From: Salinisphaera orenii subsp. orenii MK-B5
GTDB lineage: Bacteria; Pseudomonadota; Gammaproteobacteria; Nevskiales; Salinisphaeraceae
Length of the DNA stretch: 64,000 bases
Assembly (NCBI RefSeq): GCF_003788635.1
Contig: NZ_AYKH01000001.1
Location: 124,001 to 188,000 of the forward strand
Reading direction: 5' to 3'
Shown here piece by piece: positions 46,622 through 58,747 of the stretch (position 1 is the first letter of the stretch; every line of letters begins with the position of its first letter). The notes beneath the pieces are model-generated. The model worked only from the letters and a program-made list of their open reading frames with translations. It did no database searches and was not told the origin of the DNA. The position numbers and the translations under genes were made by a program.

Positions 46622-46698
46622 GGTTATAGAGCCTTGTCGGCACCGTCGAGGCTGCATGCTGATACGCCATGCCGAACTGCTGACATAGCGCTGACACG

Positions 46699-46720
46699 AA
46701 AAACCCGGCGCTTGGCCGGG
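46699..46720 (-). terminator. Satellite-borne replacement terminator for tRNA-Pro
   Basis: On the minus strand CCCGGC/GCCGGG with a 5-base loop followed by TTTTT, 22 bases downstream of the tRNA CCA end. It lies within the island, so the element brings its own terminator to the tRNA it disrupts. Confidence 0.7.
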
Positions 46721-46741
46721 CTCTGTAAGTTCCTGTTTTTA

Positions 46742-46786
46742 TGGTCGGGGTAGCAGGATTTGAACCTGCGACCTTCTGCACCCCAT
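46742..46786 (-). repeat. Right attachment site (inside tRNA-Pro)
   Basis: 45 bases identical to 36305-36349. Identity ends at 46787 in the anticodon loop region, the common crossover zone for integrases that use tRNA genes. Confidence 0.92.
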
Positions 46787-46818
46787 GCAGACGCGCTACC
46801 AAGCTGCGCCATACCCCG
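46742..46818 (-). tRNA. tRNA-Pro(GGG)
   Basis: 77 bases including encoded CCA. The acceptor stem CGGGGTA/TACCCCG is followed by A-CCA, D arm GCGC...GCGC, and an anticodon stem TCTGC/GCAGA enclosing the loop ATGGGGT with anticodon GGG (reads CCC). The 3' 45 bases are duplicated at 36305-36349. The island restores the gene, so the tRNA stays functional. Confidence 0.95.
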
Positions 46819-47165
46819 ATTACAGAGCGCGCATGATACCAGAACTCGCCCCTGCGTCGACCATCTCGCGCCGGCGTCTGCCAGCACTTCATGCGAACGC
46901 CGCGTTTAAGAGTGCATGTCGCATGCGGCAAGGTGTGGAGTCGCCGATCGTGGCGAGTCCCGATCGAGACTGGCAACGCCGCAGCACTCCCATGGTCAGG
47001 TTTCATGGGCAGCCCAAGCCGAATGGCCAAGCGCTGTTGTCGGCAAGCCAGCGTTGTCGCACGCTGGCGCAGAACAAGTGCGCGGCGTGCACGGTGCCTC
47101 GTCTCGCCGCCCATCATCACTTCTCACGAAGCGATTGGCGCGGGCTCACGTGCAATGGGGCAGCC
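46819..47165. other. Gap between tRNA-Pro and merR
   Basis: 347 bases. Apart from the tRNA promoter at its left end I see no gene with plausible codon use and no RNA structure. Short direct repeats such as CGCATGCGGCA are not organised. Confidence 0.4.
46833..46861 (-). promoter_or_regulatory. Promoter of tRNA-Pro
   Basis: On the minus strand GTCGAC, 17 bases, TATCAT, then a GC-rich GCGCGC discriminator typical of growth-controlled stable RNA genes, ending about 14 bases before the tRNA. Confidence 0.55.
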
Positions 47166-47537
47166 CTAGTCGAGCCTTTGAAGTATGGCCTCGAGTTCAC
47201 GCCGAACCGCCGCCAGCGAATCCGCCGCGCTCGCGGCCGGCAGCGAAGCGAGCGTACGGCCCTTGCTCCGCAGCTGAAGCCGCGCACCCTGGATCGTGAA
47301 CCCCTGCTCATAGAGCAGCATGCGGATGTCGCGCGCGATGAGCACGTCGTGCTGCTGATAGTAGCGGCGATTGCCGCGCCGCTTCACCGGCTTGAGCTGC
47401 GTGAACTCCTGTTCCCAGTAGCGCAGCACATGCGGTTTGACGCGACAGAGCTCGCTGACTTCACCGATGGTGAAGTAGCGTTTGTCTGGAATGTCCGGCA
47501 GCGATTCAGCGGGCTGCGTCAACGCTGGACTCGACAC
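47166..47537 (-). CDS. MerR-family regulator beside ihfA
   Basis: A 123-residue MerR-type protein: [24 protein letters not shown] (winged HTH, about 22-45), [26 protein letters not shown] and a dimerising helix at the end. No metal-binding cysteine cluster. It is the conserved MerR gene found downstream of ihfA in Pseudomonas-like genomes; its target is unknown. It overlaps ihfA by 32 bases. Confidence 0.9.
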   Translation of the reverse strand: MSSPALTQPAESLPDIPDKRYFTIGEVSELCRVKPHVLRYWEQEFTQLKPVKRRGNRRYYQQHDVLIARDIRMLLYEQGFTIQGARLQLRSKGRTLASLPAASAADSLAAVRRELEAILQRLD

Positions 47538-47805
47538 GGGCGCGCATCTTCTGGCCGGGCTTGAAGCTCACGACACGGCGCGCGGAAATCGGTATTTCCT
47601 CGCCCGTCTTCGGATTGCGGCCGGGCCGCTCGTTCTTGTCCCGCAGTTCGAAGTTGCCGAAACCGGAGAGCTTCACATAGTCGCCGTCCTCGAGCGTCGA
47701 CCGCACTTCCTCGAAGAAACAATCGACAAACTCCTTGGACTCGCGCTTGTTGAACCCGAGCTGCTCGAAGAGATACTCGGTCAGATCTGCCTTGGTCAGT
47801 GCCAC
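47506..47805 (-). CDS. ihfA: Integration host factor alpha subunit
   Basis: A 99-residue DNA-bending protein: [22 protein letters not shown] at the start and [26 protein letters not shown], with the intercalating Pro. It acts with IHF-beta in recombination, transcription and phage integration and packaging, and so may serve both nearby mobile elements. It directly follows pheT. Confidence 0.96.
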   Translation of the reverse strand: MALTKADLTEYLFEQLGFNKRESKEFVDCFFEEVRSTLEDGDYVKLSGFGNFELRDKNERPGRNPKTGEEIPISARRVVSFKPGQKMRARVESSVDAAR

Positions 47806-47807
47806 CG

Positions 47808-50195
47808 CTATTCACCCCTGATGTGCGCACCGCATCGGCGTCCCAGAGCCTCGACCACGGCGCTTATTGTTGTATCCACGCTGCTGTCGGTAAGCGTGCT
47901 CGCTTTATCTTGGAAAATCAAGCCTAAAGCGACGCTCTTGAATCCTCTCTCAAGGCCCTCTCCGCGAAAGACGTCGAAGACGTCGATCGACTGCAACGCC
48001 GGCGGATCCAGGTCCTCGATCACATCGATCAGTTCGGCCACCGGCCGCTCCTCGGCAACGACTACGGCGAGGTCGCGTCGTATCCGTGGCTGCTCGGAAA
48101 GCGATTCGAAGCGAATGCCGCCGCGATCACTCAGCGCATGCGAATCGACTTCAAAAAGATACGGCAAATCACTTTTTTTGCTTAGCTTCTTGAATTCCGG
48201 AGCGAGCTGCCCCAGCCAGCCGACGGCTTCGCCGTCCAAACGGATGCGTGCACTTCGACCCGGATGCAGCGCGGGATGGCTGGCCGCGTCGAAGCGCAGG
48301 CGACCGGAAACGCCGGCGAACAGCGCCTCGACATCGCCCTTGATGTCGAAGAAATCCACGGCCCGCGACGGGCGGTCCCAGTGTGTGTTTTCGGCCTGTC
48401 CCCATATCAAGCCGGCCAGCGTCGAAATCTGGGCGATCCCGTGTTCGGCCGCCGTATCAGGCTCGAACCGCAGGCCCGCTTCGTAGAGACGCACATCCGT
48501 ATGCTGCCGCCGCACGTTGTGCTGCCAGCTGGGCAGCAGCCCGGCCCAGAGGGTACGGCGCATTTCCGCGTACTGCTCCGAAATGGGGTTGTCCAGCGCG
48601 ACCACCGCGCCCTCGCCCATCAGCGCACGATGCAGCCCCGGCTCGACGAAACTGTAGGTGATGGCTTCACTGTAGCCGCGCTGTCGCAGCGTCTCGTGCC
48701 AACGCGCCTCGTCGTCGACGGCGGCCCCGGCGTCGGCTGGCGGCAGATCTACGCCCTGCGTGCCGCTCTGGAGACGCTCGTAGCCGTAGATCCGTGCGAC
48801 CTCCTCGATCAGATCCGCCTCGAGCTCGATGTCGTAGCGCCAGCTCGGCGGCACCACGTGCCAGCGATCTTCATCCGTTGTTTCGACGACCATGCCGAGT
48901 GCGCCGAGGATCCGCTCGATCTCGACCGCGGCCACCGGCTGGCCGAGCAGGCGCTCGACGTGGGCGCCTTCCAGCGCGATCTCGCGCGACTGCGGCCAGA
49001 CGGGCTCGCCGCTGACATGCGTCACCGGACCGACCTCGCCGCCACCGTGGGCGATCAGCAGCGCGCTGGCCCGCTCCAGTGCCGGTCTGCGCAGTGCGGG
49101 ATCGACGCCGCGCTCGAAGCGATGCAGCGCGTCCGTGTGAATCTTGTAGCGTCGGCCCTGGCCGGCGACGGCCGACGGCGTGAAGCAGGCCGATTCGAAC
49201 ACCACATGCGTCGTGGTGGCGTCGACGGCGGTGCGCTGGCCCCCGATGACGCCCGCGATGGCGACGGGCCCCTCGTCGTCGGCAATGACCAGCGTATCGT
49301 CGGCAAGTGCGACCGTCTCGCCGTCGAGGGTCTCGATCCGTTCGCCCGGCGCCGCGAGCCGCACGCGGATCGCGCCCACCAGCCGATCGCCATCGAAGGC
49401 GTGCATCGGCTGACCGAGCTCCAGCATCACATAGTTGCCGACGTCCACCGGCAGGTTGATGCGACGAACGCCGGCCCGCCGCAGGCGCTCCGCCATCCAG
49501 AGAGGTGTCGCCGCATCCGCGCCTACCGACGTGATGCAGCGTGCCGCATAGCCGGCGCAGCGTTCCGGCGCATCGATCCCCACGTCGCGCCGCACCGTGC
49601 TCACAACGGCGCAGGGGGTGACGTCCGGCTCGCCCAGCGGCAGATCCTCGTCGATCGCCACCTCGCGGGCGATGCCGCGCATACTCAGACAATCCCCCCG
49701 GTTGGGCGTCAGATCGATCTCGAGCACGTGATCAGGCAGCTGGAGATAATCGGCGAGCGGCGTGCCCACCGGGGCATCGTCAGGCAGCTGCCAGAGGCCG
49801 TCGTCGTCCGTCCCCAGGCCGAGCTCGCTCGCGCTGCAGAGCATGCCGCTGGATGCGACGCCGCGAATGGTCGTGGCCTCGATCGCGACCCCGCCCGCCA
49901 GCACGGCGCCGACGCGCGCAACCGGGACACGGGCGCCGGTCTGGGCGTTGGCCGCACCGCAGACGATCGACAGCGGCTCGGCTCCCCCCACGGCAACCGT
50001 GCACACTCGCAGGCGGTCGGCCTCCGGATGGGGCGCCGTATCTTCGATCCGCCCGATCACGACCCGGTCGAGCGACGGCGCGGCCGCCTCGACGGAGTCC
50101 ACCTCGAGGCCGGCCATGGTCAGGCGTTCGGCGATCGTGTCGATATCGGCGCGCGAGGCGACCCATTCGCGCAGCCATTGCTCACTGACTTGCAT
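47808..50195 (-). CDS. pheT: Phenylalanyl-tRNA synthetase beta subunit
   Basis: A 795-residue subunit with the EMAP/tRNA-binding domain ([23 protein letters not shown]), the B3/4 editing domain, the B5 domain ([24 protein letters not shown]), the catalytic-like core and the C-terminal anticodon-binding FDX domain ([16 protein letters not shown]). It forms the alpha2beta2 enzyme with PheS. The ATG at 50195 is the family start. Confidence 0.97.
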   Translation of the reverse strand: MQVSEQWLREWVASRADIDTIAERLTMAGLEVDSVEAAAPSLDRVVIGRIEDTAPHPEADRLRVCTVAVGGAEPLSIVCGAANAQTGARVPVARVGAVLAGGVAIEATTIRGVASSGMLCSASELGLGTDDDGLWQLPDDAPVGTPLADYLQLPDHVLEIDLTPNRGDCLSMRGIAREVAIDEDLPLGEPDVTPCAVVSTVRRDVGIDAPERCAGYAARCITSVGADAATPLWMAERLRRAGVRRINLPVDVGNYVMLELGQPMHAFDGDRLVGAIRVRLAAPGERIETLDGETVALADDTLVIADDEGPVAIAGVIGGQRTAVDATTTHVVFESACFTPSAVAGQGRRYKIHTDALHRFERGVDPALRRPALERASALLIAHGGGEVGPVTHVSGEPVWPQSREIALEGAHVERLLGQPVAAVEIERILGALGMVVETTDEDRWHVVPPSWRYDIELEADLIEEVARIYGYERLQSGTQGVDLPPADAGAAVDDEARWHETLRQRGYSEAITYSFVEPGLHRALMGEGAVVALDNPISEQYAEMRRTLWAGLLPSWQHNVRRQHTDVRLYEAGLRFEPDTAAEHGIAQISTLAGLIWGQAENTHWDRPSRAVDFFDIKGDVEALFAGVSGRLRFDAASHPALHPGRSARIRLDGEAVGWLGQLAPEFKKLSKKSDLPYLFEVDSHALSDRGGIRFESLSEQPRIRRDLAVVVAEERPVAELIDVIEDLDPPALQSIDVFDVFRGEGLERGFKSVALGLIFQDKASTLTDSSVDTTISAVVEALGRRCGAHIRGE

Positions 50196-50223
50196 CGCGA
50201 CTCCCGGGGCCTTGGATGATCGA

Positions 50224-51709
<1,486 letters not shown>

Positions 51710-51786
51710 TTTCGCGTTACCTGCTGTATTTCAAACCGAAGCAGTCCGCCGACGGCGGACTGCGCGAACACTCTCGGGCGATGCGC

Positions 51787-51984
51787 CTACTTGTACGGAA
51801 TCAACCGATCCATGGACGGCTGATCGGCCTCGGCCACCAACGCGCCCTGCGCGAAGCGACGCTTACGCTTGGTCGCCTTCTTGGTCAGGATATGGTTGCC
51901 GAACGCACGGCGCCGGCGCAGCTTGCCGCTGCCGGTCCGCTTGAATCGCTTGGCCGCGCCGCGGTTGGTCTTGAGCTTGGGCAT
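51787..51984 (-). CDS. rpmI: Ribosomal protein L35
   Basis: A 65-residue basic protein, [20 protein letters not shown] then [23 protein letters not shown], standard for L35. Lies between infC and rplT as usual. Confidence 0.96.
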   Translation of the reverse strand: MPKLKTNRGAAKRFKRTGSGKLRRRRAFGNHILTKKATKRKRRFAQGALVAEADQPSMDRLIPYK

Positions 51985-52010
51985 AGTAGATCTCTGACTC
52001 GAACTGTGCG

Positions 52011-52550
52011 TTATTTCTTGCTGTGCTTCGGCACGCCCTTGAGCGGCGACATCACCATCGTCATCAGCCGCCCCTGCATTTCGGGGCGCTGCTCGACCGA
52101 CGCCAGCTCTTCAAGGTCGTCCCGTACACGGTCCATCAACTCTTTGCCGAGCTCCTGATGGGCCATCTCACGACCACGAAAACGCAGCGTGATCTTGATC
52201 TTGTCGCCCTCTTCCAGAAACTCCTTCAACTTACGCAGCTTGATGTTGTAGTCGCCGGTATCCGTACCCGGTCGAAACTTCACTTCCTTGAGCTGCGTCT
52301 GTTTCTGCTTCTGCTTGCCGGCCTGCTGTGTCTTCTTCTTCTCGAAGATGTGCTTGCCGTAGTCCATGATTCGGGCGACCGGCGGCGAGGCATTCGGCGA
52401 CACCTCGACCAGATCGAGATCGTACGCGCCGGCACGCTCGAGCGCCTCCTCGATCGGCAGTATCCCGATCTGTTCCCCGTCCGGGGCGATCACGCGGACT
52501 TCGCGCGCAGTTATCGCATCGTTGCGACGATCCTTTTGTCCAGAAGCGAT
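52011..52550 (-). CDS. infC: Translation initiation factor IF-3 (ATC start)
   Basis: A 179-residue IF-3. The conserved N-terminus [22 protein letters not shown] extends upstream of the first GTG (52493), and in frame the only suitable initiator is ATC at 52548-52550. It is preceded by a perfect AAGGAGG (52559-52565) eight bases away. IF-3 rejects non-standard starts, so infC commonly uses AUU, AUC or AUA to regulate itself; E. coli uses AUU. The C-terminal domain ([26 protein letters not shown]) is intact. Confidence 0.94.
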   Translation of the reverse strand: MASGQKDRRNDAITAREVRVIAPDGEQIGILPIEEALERAGAYDLDLVEVSPNASPPVARIMDYGKHIFEKKKTQQAGKQKQKQTQLKEVKFRPGTDTGDYNIKLRKLKEFLEEGDKIKITLRFRGREMAHQELGKELMDRVRDDLEELASVEQRPEMQGRLMTMVMSPLKGVPKHSKK

Positions 52551-52654
52551 TTCGGCGTCCTCCTTAGCTTAGCCGGTCGTCCGCGCGGGCAGTCCACCCG
52601 ACGCGAAGCGCGCGAGTATAGCAGATGCGCACGAACGTTCCAGCCATCGAACCG

Positions 52655-54562
52655 TTATTTTCTTTCCGAGACACGCTGCAGCGCCATCGCCACGAAGTCC
52701 GCCACGGTCATGCGTCCCAGATCCTCGCCTTCGCGGGTCCGGACCGCCACCGCGCCGGCCTCGACCTCGCGGTCGCCGACCACGAGCAGATACGGCACGC
52801 GCTGCATCGTATGTTCCCGGATCTTGTAGCCGATCTTTTCGTTTCTCAAGTCCGTTTCCACACGGAGACCGGAATCGCGGAGCTGTTTCTCGGTTTCCTG
52901 CAGGTAATCGCGCTGGGCATCGGTGATGTTGAGCAGCACCGCCTGGCTCGGCGACAGCCACAGCGGCAGAGACCCCGCATAGTGCTCGATCAGGATCCCG
53001 ATGAAACGCTCCAGCGAGCCGAGGATGGCCCGATGGATCATCACCGGCACCTGCCGATCGCCCTGCTCGTCGACATAGCCGGCGCCCAGCCGCTCGGGCA
53101 TGGAGAAATCGAGCTGGGCAGTGCCGAGCTGCCAGACCCGGTTGAGGCAGTCGCGCAGCGAGAACTCGATCTTGGGCCCGTAGAACGCGCCTTCGCCGGG
53201 CTGCAGGTCGAAGGCGAGGCCCTTGTCCTCGAGACACTGTTGCAGCGCGGCCTCGGACTTGTCCCATACCGCGTCGGAGCCCACGCGTTTTTCCGGACGC
53301 GTTGAGAGCTTGATCAGCACCTCGTCGAAGCCGAAGTCGGCATAGACTTCGTACAGCAGATCTATGAACCTGGAGACCTCGTCGCCGATCTGGGATTCGG
53401 TGCAGAAGATATGCGCATCGTCCTGCGTGAATCCGCGCACGCGCATCAGGCCGTGCAGCGTGCCCGAGGCCTCGTTGCGATGACAGGAGCCGAATTCGGC
53501 CAGGCGCAACGGCAGGTCGCGGTAGCTCTTCAAGCCCCGGTTGTAGATCTGCACATGCGCCGGGCAGTTCATCGGCTTGACCGCGAACTGGCGGTCCTCC
53601 GAGCCGGTGATGAACATGTCGTCGGCGAATTTCTCGGCGTGGCCGGATTTCTCCCACAGGGACAGGTCGATCAGCGACGGCGTGTGGACTTCCTTGTAGC
53701 CTTCGCGATCCAGCCGCGCACGGATATAGTCGGTGATCTGCAGATAGATCTGCCAACCGCGGTCGTGCCAGAAGATCATGCCCGGCGCTTCTTCCTGAAT
53801 ATGGAAGAGATCCTGCTTGCGGGCGATCAGGCGATGGTCGCGCTTCTTGGCCTCCTCGAGGAATGCCAGGTGCGCCTTGAAATCCTTTTCGGTGGCCCAG
53901 GCGGTACCGTAGATGCGCGTGAGCATCTCGTTGTCGGAGTCGCCGCGCCAGTAGGCGCCGGCCAGGCTCATCAGCTTGAAGTGGCGCAGATGCCGCGAGT
54001 TGGGCACGTGCGGGCCCGTGCACATGTCCACGTAGTCTTCGTGGTGATACAGCGCGATCGTCTCGCCTTCCGGAATCTCGCGGACGATTTCCTGCTTGTA
54101 GGGCTCGCCACGATCGACGAACGTCGCCAGCGCCTTGTCGCGGGTGACCACTTCGCGGATCACCTCGTGATCGCGGTCGGCCAGCTCGTGCATGCGCGCC
54201 TCGATGGATTCGAGATCCTCGGGCGTGAGCGTGCGGCCGATGTTGATGTCGTAGTAGAACCCGTCGTCGATGACCGGGCCGATGGCCATCTGCACATCGG
54301 GATACATCGTCTTGAGCGCCTGGCCGAGCAGATGCGCACACGAGTGACGAATGATATCGAGACCGTCCTGCTCGCGGGCTGTGACCAGTTCGACTTTCGC
54401 ATCGTGATCAATGGGAACCGACGCATCGGCCAGTTCACCATCGATGCGCGCGGCGAGCGTGGCCCTGGCCAGGCCGGCGCCGATCGATTCGGCGACCTGC
54501 ATGCCGGTCACGGCATGATCGAACTGTTTGACGGTACCGTCGGGGAGCGTGATCGCGGGCAT
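52655..54562 (-). CDS. thrS: Threonyl-tRNA synthetase
   Basis: A 635-residue synthetase: N-terminal TGS domain ([20 protein letters not shown]), an editing domain with the [12 protein letters not shown] metal motif, class II motifs ([30 protein letters not shown]), the zinc His/Cys (MNCPAHV) and a C-terminal anticodon-binding domain. First gene of the infC-rpmI-rplT-pheST-ihfA cluster, 104 bases from infC. Confidence 0.97.
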   Translation of the reverse strand: MPAITLPDGTVKQFDHAVTGMQVAESIGAGLARATLAARIDGELADASVPIDHDAKVELVTAREQDGLDIIRHSCAHLLGQALKTMYPDVQMAIGPVIDDGFYYDINIGRTLTPEDLESIEARMHELADRDHEVIREVVTRDKALATFVDRGEPYKQEIVREIPEGETIALYHHEDYVDMCTGPHVPNSRHLRHFKLMSLAGAYWRGDSDNEMLTRIYGTAWATEKDFKAHLAFLEEAKKRDHRLIARKQDLFHIQEEAPGMIFWHDRGWQIYLQITDYIRARLDREGYKEVHTPSLIDLSLWEKSGHAEKFADDMFITGSEDRQFAVKPMNCPAHVQIYNRGLKSYRDLPLRLAEFGSCHRNEASGTLHGLMRVRGFTQDDAHIFCTESQIGDEVSRFIDLLYEVYADFGFDEVLIKLSTRPEKRVGSDAVWDKSEAALQQCLEDKGLAFDLQPGEGAFYGPKIEFSLRDCLNRVWQLGTAQLDFSMPERLGAGYVDEQGDRQVPVMIHRAILGSLERFIGILIEHYAGSLPLWLSPSQAVLLNITDAQRDYLQETEKQLRDSGLRVETDLRNEKIGYKIREHTMQRVPYLLVVGDREVEAGAVAVRTREGEDLGRMTVADFVAMALQRVSERK

Positions 54563-54610
54563 CGCGGTGTCCTTTCAGTGGCGGCCGATACCAGGGGCCG
54601 CGTGCGTGGC

Positions 54611-54665
54611 GCCAGCGGAGACGGACCGCTGGAACGTAAAAGGCCGCCAACATGTGTCGGCGGCC
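54611..54665 (-). terminator. Terminator after tRNA-Val plus thrS leader hairpin
   Basis: On the minus strand GGCCGCC/GGCGGCC (54659-54665 with 54642-54648) with a 10-base loop and TTTT closes the tRNA-Val transcript. Directly after it a 7-bp stem CCAGCGG/CCGCTGG (54612-54632) stands about 50 bases before thrS; it may be part of a thrS leader. Confidence 0.55.
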
Positions 54666-54782
54666 GATCCGAAGTCCGGCTTGCACGACTCGGGAGACCG
54701 GGCGGATCCGACCTCGCAAAGCCGGATACCGACGTCGTGTGACCGAACGGCAACCGAGACAAGGCCGCGGTTGCGAAAGATC

Positions 54783-54859
<77 letters not shown>

Positions 54860-54872
54860 AGCGAAGTGCGAG

Positions 54873-54901
54873 ACGATACCGCCATCAGAACGGCGGGACA
54901 A
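54873..54901 (-). promoter_or_regulatory. Promoter of tRNA-Val
   Basis: On the minus strand TTGTCC, 17-base spacer, TATCGT, ending 14 bases before the tRNA 5' end. Confidence 0.65.
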
Positions 54902-55356
54902 CCCTTTCGACGCAAAAAATCGCCTGCACGGCGCCGACGAAGCCGCCCACCGAGACATTCCGAACGCCGCCATAGCGGCAGACGCTTCCGGGCGGCCGTA
55001 AGGACGGCTCGAGGTCGTCGTCGTTCCTGGCCACCGCGTTACACCGCTGCGTTTTCATGCGGCCCTCTTTGCGCAGGCGAGACGACCGCATCGCCCCCTC
55101 TTGCGCCAGTCGATCGCCGCTCCCCGCCGGCCAGCGCGCAGCCTACGCCTTGGTCGCGATACGTCAAACACATGGCGAAGCGGCGACCGGACACGCGAGA
55201 ATCGGTCAGGCGCGCCGCAAACAGCGGCTGGACGCATCGCGCGGGTCGACGCCTGCAATAATTCGGAGCGGCTCGGCACCGACCGCAAAGCACCGCCCCG
55301 GCCTGTTCGCCGATCGCGTGTGCCGCGGCTCGATCGTCACGAGCCGCGAAATCGAA
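54902..55356. other. Gap between tRNA-Val and uvrB
   Basis: About 455 bases downstream of uvrB and upstream of tRNA-Val. A 57-residue minus-strand frame (ATG at 55058) has a GAGGG-like ribosome site but no recognisable domain. No RNA structure or repeat was seen. The region looks like decayed or spacer DNA. Confidence 0.4.
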
Positions 55357-57375
<2,019 letters not shown>

Positions 57376-57504
57376 GAGATGGAGGTTCGGCCTGTGCACT
57401 AAAAATACAAGTGGGCGCGCCGAGGAAAGCCGCGTGGCCGGGCCGACGCGAACGCGTCCGAGAACAAGCTGACGCATCGCCGCCCGATTCACCGGCCGGA
57501 CGGC

Positions 57505-57533
57505 TTGCCAAGTACCGCATGTCACCCTAGAAT
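57505..57533 (+). promoter_or_regulatory. Promoter of tRNA-Asn
   Basis: TTGCCA (57505-57510), 17-base spacer, TAGAAT (57528-57533), a GC-rich discriminator, then the tRNA 39 bases on. Confidence 0.75.
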
Positions 57534-57572
57534 ACGCGACCTTCGCCGCAGGGCGATGCATGCCAACGCCGT

Positions 57573-57648
57573 TCCCCGGTAGCTCAGTTGGTAGAGCGGG
57601 TGACTGTTAATCACTAGGTCGGCGGTTCGAGCCCGTCCCGGGGAGCCA
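57573..57648 (+). tRNA. tRNA-Asn(GTT)
   Basis: 76 bases with encoded CCA: acceptor TCCCCGG/CCGGGGA, anticodon loop CTGTTAA (GTT), T loop GGTTCGAGCC. Phage-type genes begin right after it, so it is the likely insertion site of the second prophage; the other end is outside the window. Confidence 0.96.
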
Positions 57649-57657
57649 ACAAAATCA

Positions 57658-57699
57658 AGGGTTTAGAGAAAATTTCCAGCTTCTCTAAGCCCTTTTTTT
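57658..57699 (+). terminator. Terminator after tRNA-Asn
   Basis: A 12-13-bp stem (AGGGTTTAGAGAA with TTCTCTAAGCCCT, one G-T pair), 10-base loop, then a T tract of six or more. Confidence 0.85.
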
Positions 57700-57703
57700 A
57701 TGG

Positions 57704-57726
57704 CCGGGGTACAAACCGGGGTACAA
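57704..57726. repeat. Tandem CCGGGGTACAA repeat at prophage border
   Basis: Two direct copies of CCGGGGTACAA (57704-57714, 57716-57726) a few bases after the tRNA-Asn terminator. Short tandem repeats here could be integrase arm sites of the second prophage (inference). Confidence 0.45.
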
Positions 57727-57787
57727 CCGGATTTCCCCAAACCGCGAGGCTTGCACGCTGCTCTCGCCGAGCGCACAGACGACGCCT

Positions 57788-58150
57788 TCACTCCAGCTTT
57801 GGAGCCCCGAACACTCGGCACAGGTCGGCATAAGACCTTGGCCCGAGATTGGGCATAGACTCCGGCCGGATTGAGCCGTCTCGCAGCCCCGCCCGGATCG
57901 CTTCCGGCGTGTCATAGCCTGCGCGCTTCAGCATCGTGACCGTCTGCGGCCTCAAGCCGTCGTACCAACGTGGATCCCGAGCCCGCCGGCGCATGACGCG
58001 GTCGTAACGCTTCACAATCTCGGACGCGCGCTGACTGGACGTCCTCGGCCGCCCCTGAAACCTCGCCAGCCGTTCGGCGATCGCCGGGTAGGTATATCCC
58101 CGCTGCCTCAACAGCCAGGCCAGTCGGTCGCGCCGTTTGAGCTTTGCCAT
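57788..58150 (-). CDS. Phage HTH protein with alpha-CTD-like C-terminus
   Basis: A 120-residue basic protein. Residues about 1-55 form an HTH-like region (LAWLLRQRGYTYPAIAERLARF ... RASEIVKRYDRVM). Residues about 70-118 (GLRPQTVTMLKRAGYDTPEA ... RPESMPNLGPRSYADLCRVFG) follow the helix-hairpin-helix pattern of the RNA polymerase alpha C-terminal domain, including the NLGxxS turn. It may touch DNA or polymerase. It is the gene nearest the tRNA border. The ATG at 58150 begins the conserved-looking part. Confidence 0.7.
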   Translation of the reverse strand: MAKLKRRDRLAWLLRQRGYTYPAIAERLARFQGRPRTSSQRASEIVKRYDRVMRRRARDPRWYDGLRPQTVTMLKRAGYDTPEAIRAGLRDGSIRPESMPNLGPRSYADLCRVFGAPKLE

Positions 58151-58204
58151 GGGCGAGAATTTAGCACCTCGCTGGCGCAGCGCCATCCCACCGTGATGCG
58201 ACGT

Positions 58205-58228
58205 AAAAAAAGCCCGCCGAAGCGGGCT
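58205..58228 (-). terminator. Terminator after the phage lipoprotein gene
   Basis: On the minus strand AGCCCGC/GCGGGCT with loop TTCG and a run of six or more T, 29 bases after the lipoprotein stop. Confidence 0.85.
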
Positions 58229-58256
58229 CGTTATCAACTGCGTGGGCGCGTCGCGT

Positions 58257-58451
58257 TTATCGGACCTGAATCGACTGCGACGTGCAGTCCCCATTCGATA
58301 CAGTCCCCATAAAGGCATTGAGCTTGACAGTGCACTTTTCGACGTTGAGACCACTGCGGCCGTCACTAGAGATGTTCGTGACGTACGGGCCAGCGGTCGT
58401 GCATCCGACCAAACCGGCTGCGATCACGGTAAGTGCCATTATTTGCTTCAT
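58257..58451 (-). CDS. Small phage lipoprotein
   Basis: A 64-residue protein, MKQIMALTVIAAGLVGC then TTAGPYVTNISSDG, with a lipobox at residues 14-17 and two further cysteines (EKCTVKL and NGDCTSQS) that could pair. The start is supported by GGGAG six bases upstream. It has its own promoter and terminators. Small prophage lipoproteins of this kind (for example Cor-like ones) can block phage receptors; that role is only a possibility here. Confidence 0.8.
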   Translation of the reverse strand: MKQIMALTVIAAGLVGCTTAGPYVTNISSDGRSGLNVEKCTVKLNAFMGTVSNGDCTSQSIQVR

Positions 58452-58490
58452 TTTTCTCCCTCGGTTTTTGCGCGCATATCGCGCCCGAGG

Positions 58491-58519
58491 AGCGTAAAAG
58501 CGAGCAAAGTCCCATGCAA
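58491..58519 (-). promoter_or_regulatory. Promoter of the phage lipoprotein gene
   Basis: On the minus strand TTGCAT, 17-base spacer, TACGCT, about 40 bases before the lipoprotein ATG. Confidence 0.5.
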
Positions 58520-58593
58520 GCATCAAGTCACAAGCTGGGCCTTCGGCAGCCCCAGAGATAGAAAGCCCCCACCGGCACCGCCGATAGGGGCTA

Positions 58594-58736
58594 TGTCGGC
58601 CACGCGGTCAAGGAGCATGCCCGTAGGCAAAAAACCGCTGCCGGCCGTCGGGGTTTTGTCATGCACGGCACTCGCCGACTAATCCGCGTCCGTCCTAGAG
58701 CCTGGCTCGGGCGACGGCAGCCCACTCGATTGTTGG
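58594..58736. repeat. Direct repeat copy A with terminator
   Basis: About 140 bases matching 59823-59964 at roughly 85-90% by eye, including a 45-base identical core. The core contains a terminator-like element with AAAACC/GGTTTT arms around a GC-rich centre. It lies just past the 224-residue gene. Together with copy B it brackets two genes. Confidence 0.8.
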
Positions 58737-58747
58737 TAATAACCCCG

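Larger units (their letters stand above)
36305..46786 (+). mobile_element. tRNA-Pro integrated capsid-forming phage satellite
   Basis: A 10.4-kb island between two copies of a 45-bp stretch of tRNA-Pro(GGG). All genes run in one direction from the integrase: regulator, primase-helicase, then large terminase, HNH, capsid, protease, adaptor, head-closure protein and portal. There is no tail, lysis, repressor or recognisable small-terminase gene. Satellites that make their own capsid and borrow a helper's tail have this content (established for capsid-forming PICIs). The order with capsid before protease and portal last differs from ordinary HK97 phages. A remnant prophage that lost its tail is the alternative, but all head genes look intact and the ends are sharp. 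Confidence 0.8.

Noticed and set aside
46891-47169. 92-codon plus-strand frame next to merR
   Set aside because: Cys/Arg-rich, no motif, no ribosome site; it overlaps the merR end.
54885-55091. 68-codon minus-strand frame between tRNA-Val and uvrB
   Set aside because: A fair ribosome site but no recognisable sequence pattern; not enough to call a gene.
57376-57450. LexA box upstream of uvrB
   Set aside because: A CTGT...ACAA pair exists but its spacing is 11 instead of 8 bases and the second half is imperfect.
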